Of a stretch of DNA of 64,000 bases, positions 56,028 to 64,000 are shown piece after piece. Each line of letters begins with the position of its first letter. Within the stretch, counting starts at the first letter, position 1. The position numbers were made by a program, and so were the translations under genes. The notes beneath the pieces were generated by a model, which made no database searches, was not told the origin of the DNA, and worked only from the letters and a program-made list of their open reading frames with translations. This stretch comes from Arachis hypogaea (taxonomy: Eukaryota > Streptophyta > Magnoliopsida > Fabales > Fabaceae), in the NCBI RefSeq assembly GCF_003086295.3, contig NC_092051.1, forward strand, positions 69,565,772-69,629,771. The letters are read 5' to 3'.

Positions 56028-57425
56028 ACGGCTAGTACCTCGGCCTCTCTTGAGAAACATACCGAATCACTAGATGGTACCGAGAGTGATTTGGAGTCCG
56101 CTACGTCCTATTTTCCTATTGGCACTACGAATACATCTTTGCTTCCTACAGGTGAACCATACATGGCAAAGCCACGACGGATCACTTTGCATGAGCAAGG
56201 AGCTCCAGATACCATACTTCAACCTTTGCAAGCAAGGTATCCCAACCTTGATCCAAACTTTGAGTTAAAGAATAGCTTGATACATCTACTTCCTAAGTAT
56301 CATGGGTTGCCGGGTCAAGACCCCATCCAACATCTAACAGATTTTCAAGTTGCTTATTCTACGGCTCGAAGGCATGGAGCCGATGAGTTGGCTATTATGG
56401 TTTTTGCCTTTCCTTTCTCTCTCGAAGGGCAAGCAAAGACATGGTTTTATTCGCTACCGGATGAGATTGTGACCAATTGGGATTTCTTGAGAAGAGAGTT
56501 TCTAGATAAATTCTTCCCACCGGAGAAGACCGATTATGTCCAGAAGGAGATCTCGGGTATAATGCAAACAGACCAAGAGAGTTTGTATGAGTATTGGACT
56601 CGGTTCAAGAGGCTATTGGAATCTTGTCCACACCATGGATTGAACACTCACTTTCTCATTAGTTACTTCACCGGAGGTCTTTGTGTGGAAGATAGAAGAT
56701 TGCTTACCGCTTCTAGTGGTGGTTCCCTTTCGAAAAACAAGACGGAGGGAGAAGCTTGGAAATTGATAAATGATATTGCCGAGGCTACACAACATGTAAG
56801 GGTGAGAAGTAATCCTCTCAAGGGTGTGGTAGAACCGTCCCCTTCCGAAGCAAGCTTGACCAAAGCGCTTGGGGACATGACCACTATCCTCACGCAATTA
56901 CAAAAAGATCAAAAGGAATACTACTCCATCCAAGCCATCCAAGCCCCACCCCCAGTTGCTCAACTTTAAGGCCCTCCTAGGATTTGTGGTTTGTGCTCTA
57001 GCACCACACATTACACCGATCAATGCCATCAAATTCAAGAGGAGCATGCCCTTGTAGTGGCCAATGTGAATTACAACAACCGTCCACCCTATCCTTCTCA
57101 AGGCCAAAATAACTACCCTCATGGTAGTAATCAACATCAAGGGTGGAGGGATAATGCACAAGGGAGCAATCAAAACCAAAGATAGAATAACTCTTCTTCT
57201 CATTATAACAACAACTAATCTTCATCTCAATACCACCATAACAACACCAACCATCAAGCCAACCAAAATCACCCCAACCAAAACCAAAATAACTACACCA
57301 AATACCAAGCACCACACGATAGACAATAATCCAACCAAACCTCTTCATCTTCCACCAATAAAGTTGATGAGCTTAGAGCCGCAATGGAGAAACGGGACGA
57401 GAGCAACAAGGCTTAATTTGATGCC
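56028..57425 (+). pseudogene. Element I gag, main part
   Basis: After the duplicated ACGGC the frame continues TASTSASLEKHTESLDGTES, then capsid-like sequence (MAKPRRITLHEQGAPDT, LLPKYHGLPGQDPIQHL, AKTWFYSLPDEIVTNWDFLR, FFPPEKTDYVQKEI, YFTGGLCVEDRRLLTAS) to a TAA at 56967-56969. Beyond it a zinc knuckle CGLCSSTTHYTDQC (C-x2-C-x4-H-x4-C) is still readable in the same frame, then an Asn/Gln/Pro-rich tail (NYNNRPPYPSQGQNN). Apparent upstream codons in J's LTR are not part of the gene. Gag would form the particle and bind RNA. Confidence 0.85.
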
Positions 57426-58010
57426 TTGGGCGCTCAATTGGCCAATCTCACTAACATGCTTTCAAAGATGACCATGCCCTCTCCCCACAACAACACCAAC
57501 AAACCCTCAAGCTCTTCTAACCTTCCATCCCAACCCCAACCAAACCCTAAGGGCGGTCTTAACGCCATCACTCTACGGTTGGGGACTACATTGGAAGAGA
57601 TACATCCTAGGGTCATGGAAGATATTCATGAGAAAGAAGTGGTTGTTGAAGCTCCGCATGAAGAAGAGGAGGTAGACAAAAGGTATAAGGAAGAAGGAGT
57701 AAGCCTTAAGGAACCCAAGACGAAAGCTATAGTGGATGAGTCCATTCCTATCCCATTTCCTTCCATGGTGAAGAAAGCAAAGAAGACTCCGGGATTTGAT
57801 TTGAATATGCTTCAAGTGTTCAAGAAGGTTGAGGTAACCATACCACTTCTTGATGCTAACCAACAAATTCTAAAGTATGAAAAATTTTTGAAAGTCTTGT
57901 GTACACACAAGGATAGGATAGGAGAGTTGGAGACATTATCCTTGGGTAGTTCAATTTCTTCCTTGATGGAGCCTATTCCTAAAAATGTGGTGACCTTGGA
58001 CCTTGTTTGA
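57426..58010 (+). pseudogene. Element I gag C-terminal/protease linker
   Basis: An open stretch of 194 codons: a hydrophobic start (AQLANLTNMLSKM), Ser/Pro/Asn-rich region, acidic segment (EVVVEAPHEEEEVDKRYKEE) and a conserved block before protease (MLQVFKKVEVTIPLLDAN, KFLKVLCTHKDRI). It ends at a stop at 58008-58010 just before the protease and overlaps the next frame. Confidence 0.75.
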
Positions 58011-58579
58011 TGTCTTGTTGTATTGGTGGGCACACTTTTCATGATTGTATGTGTGACCTAGGAGCTTACGTAAGCATTATGCCGCTTTCTATCTTTGTGC
58101 GGTTGAATTTAGCTCCATTAAAGAAGTCGACGGCGAAGTTTGCCTTAGCCGATAAAAGTGTGATCACGGTGATGGGAATAGCAGAAGATGTACTTGTGGC
58201 GATCAAGGACTTGGTCTTTTTGGTTTACTTTTACATCCTTAAAATGCCTCCAACAGAAAATAGAAGCTCATCCTCCGTTCTACTTGGTAGACCCTTCCTT
58301 AAGACCTCTAAATTCAAGTTAGATGCCTTCACCGGCACATATTCCTTTGAGGTTGGAGACAAGACTATCAGGTTCAATTTGGAAGAAGCCATGAAGCATC
58401 CTCCCGAAGAGCATTCCGTTCTTCGATGTGATGTAATCGATGAAGTGGTAGTGGAAGTGCGAAAAGAAGACTACAACAAGTTATGCTACCTTATTGTTGA
58501 AGAGACGGATGACCAAGAGGATGAACAAGAGAAAATTGTTGAGAATGAACCCCATGAGCTTGATAAAAAGGAACCTTAG
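58007..58579 (+). pseudogene. Element I aspartic protease
   Basis: HDCMCDLGAYVSIMPLSIF carries the DLGA active-site motif, with Tyr where relatives have Ser. SSSVLLGRPFLKTSKFKLDA is the second conserved half. A long acidic tail (EETDDQEDEQEKIVENE) leads to the stop at 58577-58579. The frame is shifted from the upstream linker, so the polyprotein is broken here. Confidence 0.78.
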
Positions 58580-60092
58580 CTTGAGGCAAAGAGTGAACCG
58601 AAGCCTCTTCCATCTCATTTGAAGTATGCTTTCTTAGAGGACAACCAAAGGTTTTTGGTCATTATTGCTAGTGAGCTTTCTAGTGAAGAAGAAGGGAGCT
58701 CGGACGGTTAGGCAACCGCAAAGGAGACTCAACCCAACCATCCTCGATGTGGTAAAGAAGGAGTTCACTAGGCTACTTGATGCGGGTATCATATACCCAA
58801 TTTCTGACAGTGAGTGGGTGAGCCCGGTCCAGGTTGTTCCCAAGAAATCGGGCATCACCGCGATTAAAAAGGATGATGGTGAAGTGGTCACCAAGAGAGT
58901 ACAAAACGCATGGCGAGTGTGCATCGATTATAGAAGATTGAACGCTGCTACAAGGAAGGACCACTACCCTTTGCCCTTTATCGATCAGATGTTGGACCGT
59001 TTGGCGGGTAAATCCCATTATTGCTTTCTTGATGGATTCACTGGTTACTTACAGATTCACATTGCTCCTGAGGATCAGGAAAAGACTACATTCACTTGTC
59101 CCTTTGACACCTTTGCCTACAAAAGGATGTCATTCGGACTATGTAATGCACCTGCTACTTTTCAGCGGTGTATGACAAGTGTCTTTTCCGATCTAATGGA
59201 AAATTATCTGGAAGTCTTTATAGATGACTTCAGTGTTTATGGAACTTCATTTGATTGTTGCTTAGAAAACTTGGCCAAGGTCTTAGCTAGATGTGTTGAC
59301 ACTAACCTTGTCTTGAATTTTGAAAAATGTCACTTTATAGTAAGACAAGGTATAGTGTTAGGACATCTAGTATCTAGTGAAGGCATTTCTGTAGACTCGG
59401 TCAAGGTCGATGTTATCACCACTTTACCTCACCCTTCATCTGTAAGGGAGGTCCGCTCGTTTTTGTGACATGCAGGATTCTACAGGCGCTTTATTAAAGA
59501 TTTCAGCACGATTGCTTTGCCATTGTCATGCCTACTCCAAAAAGATATGGACTTTGAGTTTGACAGTGCATGTGTGAGTGCATTTGAAGAGCTAAAGAGA
59601 GTTCTTACCACAGCACCGATTGTGCGAGGCCCCAACCGGACGCTACCATTTGAGATATTGTGCGATGCGTCAACCCATCCTGTAGGTGCCGCGCTTGCAC
59701 AGTGCGATGGTAAACTCCCTTATGTCATTGCTTACTCTTCTAAAACATTGGATGCAGCACAATCCAACTATACCACTACGGAAAAGGAACTCCTAGCTAT
59801 TGTTCATGTTTTAGATAAATTCAGATCTTATTTTCTAGGGTCTAAGATAGTGGTATACACGGATCATGCAGCTTTAAAGTACTTGTTAACAAAAAATGAG
59901 TCAAAACCTAGACTCATACATTGGATCTTGCTTTTGCAAGAATTCGACATTGAGATTCGGGACTGGAGTGGGTATCAAAACTTAGTTGCGGATCATCTAA
60001 GCCGCCTTGAGAATTTAAAATTTGACCCATTTCCGATCAATGATTCATTCCCATTGGATAGTTTGCATGCTGTGTCGGATAGCTTTCCTTGA
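58580..60092 (+). pseudogene. Element I reverse transcriptase and RNase H
   Basis: An upstream block (FLVIIASELSSEEE) is joined to RQPQRRLNPTILDVVKKEF, with the usual 30-40 residues between them missing. RT blocks follow: IIYPISDSEWVSPVQVVPKK, WRVCIDYRRLNAATRKDHYP, YCFLDGFTGY (motif A with Asp), FGLCNAPATFQRCM and VFIDDFSVYG (catalytic box). A TGA stands in place of Gly in [10 protein letters not shown] (59466-59468). RNase H then reads [43 protein letters not shown] and ends VADHLSRLE; the frame stops at 60092. Apart from the stop and the deletion, catalytic residues are present. Confidence 0.88.
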
Positions 60093-61393
60093 TTTGCCCC
60101 CAATGGCGAACTACTTAGTTGCAAAACTCTTCCCTCCTAACTTTTCTAAACACCAAAGAGACAAGTTAAGGAGTGATTCCAAATACTACATTTGGGATGA
60201 CCCTCACTTGTGGAAGAGGTGAGTGGACTAAGTAATTCGAAGATGTGTCCCGGAATCTGAAATCCAACCCATTCTTGAAGCTTGCCATTCATCCAAATGT
60301 GGTGGCCACTTTGGCCCTCAAAGGACCACTAAAAAGGTGTTGGATTGTGGATTCTGGTGACCAACCTTATTCAAGGATGCTAACCGGTTCTGTGTGTCTT
60401 GCCATCAATGTCAGAAGTCGGGAAACACATCCCAAAGGGATGTGATGCCTCAGCAACCTATGTTGTTCTGTGAGATATTTGATGTATGGGGCATTGACTT
60501 TATGGGACCGTTTCCCAACTCAAGTGGGTATCTATATATTCTGTTAGCGGTTGACTACGTGTCAAAGTGGGTAGAAGCAATACCTACCTGCCTTGATAAT
60601 GCCAACACCGTCATTTCTTTTATTAGAAATAACATTGTATACCGTTATGGGTCGCCACGAGCAATCGTGAGCGACCAAAGATCCCACTTTTGTAACAAGG
60701 AAAGTAGAGGCACTGCTCAAGCGCTATGGAGTATTGCATAAGGTTACTACTGCTTATCACCCACAAACCAACGGACAAGCGGAAGTGTCCAACCGGGAGA
60801 TCAAGGGAATCTTGGAGAAAGTGGTCAATCCATAAAGAAAGGATTGGAGCCTTCAGTTAGGAGATGCACTGTGGGCGTATAGGATGGCCTACAAGACTCC
60901 GTTGGGGTTGAGTCCCTTTCGGATCGTCTATGGTAAGGCATGCCACCTTCCGATGGAGATTGAGCATAAAGCCTATTGGGCGGTAAAGCAGTGCAACATG
61001 GATTTATCCAAGGCGGGAGTGGCCAAGAAATTACAGCTAGAGGAGCTCGAGTGTTTGAAGAACGAAGCATATGAGAATGCCCGGATCTATAAAGAAAAGA
61101 CTAAAGCATTTCATGACCATCACATCCGGAAGAAGGATTTCCAAGAAGGTGATGAGGTTCTCCTCTACAACTCAAGGCTTTGATTCATGCTTGGCAAGCT
61201 CCGCTCAAGATGGAAAGGACCCTTTAAGGTAAAGGAGATAAAGCCATATGGAGTGGTGGAATTATTTGATCCTAAAAGTGAAGCAACTTTCAAGGTGAAT
61301 GGACATAGAGTGAAGAAGTACCATGGCTACAAGCTCCCAAAAGAGCTAGAGGTGTTCCTACTAATGGATGCACCTAGAGGAGGAGGAGCTTGA
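60093..61393 (+). pseudogene. Element I integrase
   Basis: In pieces: DSKYYIWDDPHLWKR, then two stops; a zinc region split between frames ([24 protein letters not shown]); the core [34 protein letters not shown]; a frame change at about 60700; [20 protein letters not shown]; a stop after [26 protein letters not shown]; and a C-terminal SH3-like tail (RSRWKGPFKVKEIKPYGVVE, KVNGHRVKKYHGYKL). The catalytic D, D and E are all readable, but at least five stops or shifts disable it. Confidence 0.85.
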
Positions 61394-61573
61394 GCGACTG
61401 ACCGTCCAACTTAAGGACGTTAAAGAAAGGGGCTTGGTGGGAGGCACCCCACCGTGGTAAGATCTTCCTTGTGAATACCTCCTTGTTTTTAGCTCTAGAT
61501 TTTTGTATATTTTGTGACTTCTTAATGTTGTTGATTGCTAGGAATGCTAGTTTTGTTGATCTTGCTGGATAAC
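61394..61573 (+). other. Post-pol region of element I
   Basis: It carries the motif CCAACTTAAGGACGTTAAAG...GGGAGGCACCCCACC at 61407-61455, matching the same motif in F (36731-36783) and, in reverse, H (31669-31715). It is cut at 61574 by element K. The 3' LTR of element I is not in the window. Confidence 0.7.
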
Positions 61574-63017
61574 TGACGTTAGGATTTTTGCCAGTAAAGA
61601 ATTTCATAAAAACAGTCACGTTGTAGATATAGTCTCTAAACCGACAGAAATCCCTTCATACAAAGGTTTTGGTTGTCACAAGTAACAAATCCCTTTAAAA
61701 TTGATAACCGAGTATTTAAACCTCGGGTCGTCTTTTCAGGGAATTGCAGGGAGGTGTTCTTATTATTGGTTATGAGTCTTGTAAATTGGGGGTTTTGAAA
61801 GTAAGGAAGCAGTATGTTGAATGATAAGAAAAATAAATAATAATAATAAAATAAACTCTTGGCAAGGTATTAGAAATTGGAAGTCCAGACTTAGTTATCC
61901 TTATCAATAATAATGAAAGTTGAATCTTAATTCCACTTAGTCAACCTTTACTAAAGTAAAGGAAAGTCAAGGGATTAATTAGTTTGATTTTCGAATCCTA
62001 TTTATTTCCTAAGAAAAGATTGGGATTATTGAAGTTCAATTCAATTGGCAAGATAACAATTATCAATTATGCTGTTGAATTGGATAACTCCTGAGTTACT
62101 GATTTCTTAACCAAAACCAAGAATGTAAAAAGCTAAATATAAATCACAAATCTGAAAATACCTCAATTGCATTAATAAAGAAAATTATAACATGAAAGCC
62201 ATAAGCCAATTATTCAAAAGATAAATATCAATTAAAGTAATAAGGTGAATAAAAATGGAAACGAAATTAAACAGAAAAGAACATTAAACCTGGGATCGAG
62301 AGTCACTCCTAAAACTAAGAGAAGTCCTAAATCCTAATCCTAAGAGAGAGAGAGAGAGGATAGAACCTCTCTCTCTAAAACTACATCTAAAACATGAAAA
62401 GTGAATTATGAGAGCCTTTTTATGAATGGATACATTCCTCCACTTTATAGCCTCTAATCTGTGTTTTCTGGGCCGAGAACTGGGTCAGAAACAACCCAGA
62501 ATTCGCTGGTCTCGAATTCAACCACGCTGGAATTCTGTCACTGCGATGCGGCCACATGGAGCACACAGTCGCGTTGTCTAGCGTCAGGGAAACTATAGCA
62601 TATTATATATCAAATCGAAGTCCCGGACGTTAGCTTTCCAATGCAACTAAAACCGCGTCGTTTGGACCTCTGTAGCTAAAGTTATAGCCGTTTGAGTGTG
62701 AAGAGGTCAGGCTAGACAGCTTAGCAATTTCTCCAACTTCTTGTATTCCTTCCACTTTTGCATGCTTCCTTTCCATCCTCTGAGCCATTCCTGCCCTGTA
62801 ATCTCTGAAATCACTTAACACACATATCAAGGCATCGAATGGTGATAAGGAAAAATTAATTTTTGGTAATTAAAAGGCTCGGGAAGCAAGTTTCTAATTA
62901 TAGAATAAAATTAGGAAGGAAATATAAAACCATGCAAATATTATGAATAAGTGGGTAAAGAGTTGATAAAATCCACTCAATTGAGCACAAGATAAACCAT
63001 AAAATAGTGGTTTATCA
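61574..63017 (-). repeat. 3' LTR of element K
   Basis: Its text matches F (conserved module in reverse at 62595-62705, TATA at 62454-62459) and its terminus matches LTR G (CCTAACGTCA). The LTR-end box GATAACCGAGT...CCTCGGGTCGTC (reverse) is at 61701-61733. A weak CGCG motif cluster lies at 62535-62585. Confidence 0.88.
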
Positions 63018-64000
63018 ACCTCCCCACACTTAAACACTAGCATGTCCTCATGCTAAGCTCAAGAGAAGCTATAAAGATAAAGAGAAATGGTATGAAATGC
63101 AACCTATGAATGCAACTACATGCTAAATGCTTTTACTTACTTGGTTAAGAGTAAATAACTTCTCCAAGACAAATACAAACTAATTTCCACTAATTCAAAT
63201 CATACAATAAAAAGCAAGTGAACTTGTAAGAAGACAGCTCATGAAAGCAGGGAACATAGAATTTAAGCGTTGAACCCTCACTGGAAGTGTATATCACTCT
63301 AATCTCTCAAGTGTATAGGGTAATTCACTCTAGTCTTCTCTAATCATGCTTTCTAAAACTTTGTTCTTCATCTAACCAATCAACAAAATTTAGTATACCA
63401 ATGCAAACATCATGAGGTCTTTTCAAGGTTGTAATGGGGCTAAGGTAAGGGTAAGGATATATATATAAGGCTAAGTGAGCTAACAAATTGAATCCTTGAC
63501 TAGTCTAAGATCTCACCTAACATATACATACTTTATACAATTTTAAAATACTTTACCTAACTACCCAAAATTTTCCCACTTGTATTACATGCTCATGTAT
63601 CAAACTTAATTTTGAATTTTGTCCCATGTGCATTGATTCTTTTTATTTTGCATTTGGGGTAATATATATTTTTTTCATTTTTCTCTTTTTTTTTCTTTTT
63701 TTTTTATTTTTTGTATCCCCTTATTTAATTATTTAATATATTTTTCTTCAATGCACATGGTAATTTAATTATTTTGATTTCACATGAGCATGCTTCCCAA
63801 ATTTTCAAATGACTTATTCAATTTAATTCCCTACTTTTTCATATCATCCCATGTTCCCATAAAATTCCCCACACTTAAATTTTACACAATATCTATCTTA
63901 AGCTAACCAAGGATTCAACTTGGGATTTTTATTTTGTTTTTCTGCTTAAAGCTAGTAATGTGGTTATGAAAATAGAAGGGGTAAAAAGTTCAAAGTGGCT
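61574..64000 (-). mobile_element. Element K: minus-strand relative of element F, partial
   Basis: The LTR at 61574-63017 (TGACGTTAGGATTTTT...GGTTTATCA) is followed by the reverse polypurine tract ACCTCCCCACACTTAAA (63018-63034), so it is a 3' LTR and the element extends beyond 64000. The left flank is ATAAC. The internal part 63035-64000 resembles the reverse of 38700-39650 of element F (GCATGTCCTCATGCTAAGC, pyrimidine-rich tracts at 63660-63720) and has no coding frame. Confidence 0.85.

Noticed and set aside
55986..56030. Apparent N-terminal extension MKKHRKICHDDMSS of the element I gag
   Set aside because: These codons are in the LTR of element J, read antisense, and join gag only through the insertion. 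The real gag start is at 48833.

Overview
The window is plant nuclear DNA, almost certainly from a legume and most likely Arachis (peanut or a wild relative). The evidence is nested Ty3/gypsy LTR retrotransposons primed by tRNA-Asp or initiator tRNA-Met, a CACTA transposon end, a plastid ycf2 insert, intron-bearing gene fragments and LTR families I recognise from peanut. The genus is recalled, not computed. There are no bacterial operons, rRNA or tRNA genes, and I see no intact host gene.

Layout, left to right. 1-3719: LTR fragments, a decayed 'putative plant transposon protein' gene, a GA microsatellite and an array of TGCGTACGCA palindromes. 3720-22095: a nest at least four deep. Plus-strand LTR A (3720-4507 + 20090-21753, then PBS and the first 20 gag codons) was hit by solo LTR B (4508-20089). 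B was hit by a minus-strand chromovirus with 3.7-kb LTRs (5748-19440, Tekay/Del type, gag-pol-chromodomain, all broken), and its 3' LTR was hit by solo LTR C (6112-8395). 22096-29316: a CACTA end inserted in gag of A. Behind it lie a plastid ycf2 fragment set between two TA runs, two exons of a PTEN2-like phosphatase gene split by solo LTR D (23917-25734), and exons of a second gene that I do not recognise. This looks like gene capture by a CACTA element, but only one CACTA end is visible.

29317-48283: minus-oriented LTR pieces, then minus-strand Athila-like element H (5' LTR 46736-48283, gag, protease, RT, RNase H, integrase). Its integrase C-terminus is split by the complete non-autonomous element F (31856-41116, target duplication GTGAC). 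F carries a 519-codon open frame and is itself hit by solo LTR G (35222-36703). 48284-61573: plus-strand Athila-like element I, whose 5' LTR was hit by H and whose gag was hit by the non-autonomous minus-strand element J (48953-56027, target duplication ACGGC). Decayed gag, protease, RT, RNase H and integrase of I follow. 61574-64000: the 3' LTR and 3' internal part of another minus-strand relative of F (element K), running out of the window.

The coding units are retrotransposon gag-pol sets, mostly broken by stops, frameshifts and deletions; only the unusual open frame of F is long and uninterrupted. F shares its primer site, leader sequence and a post-pol motif with the autonomous Athila-type elements, so it was plausibly mobilised by them.

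The most unusual signal is a common LTR architecture across unrelated families. Each family carries its own array of short inverted repeats, in several families with arms that change together (covary). Many also carry a conserved module containing a hairpin, and every complete 3' LTR end carries one of two hairpin boxes near its terminus. In element H the same palindrome occurs in the LTR, in the 3' non-coding region and inside the gag coding sequence.
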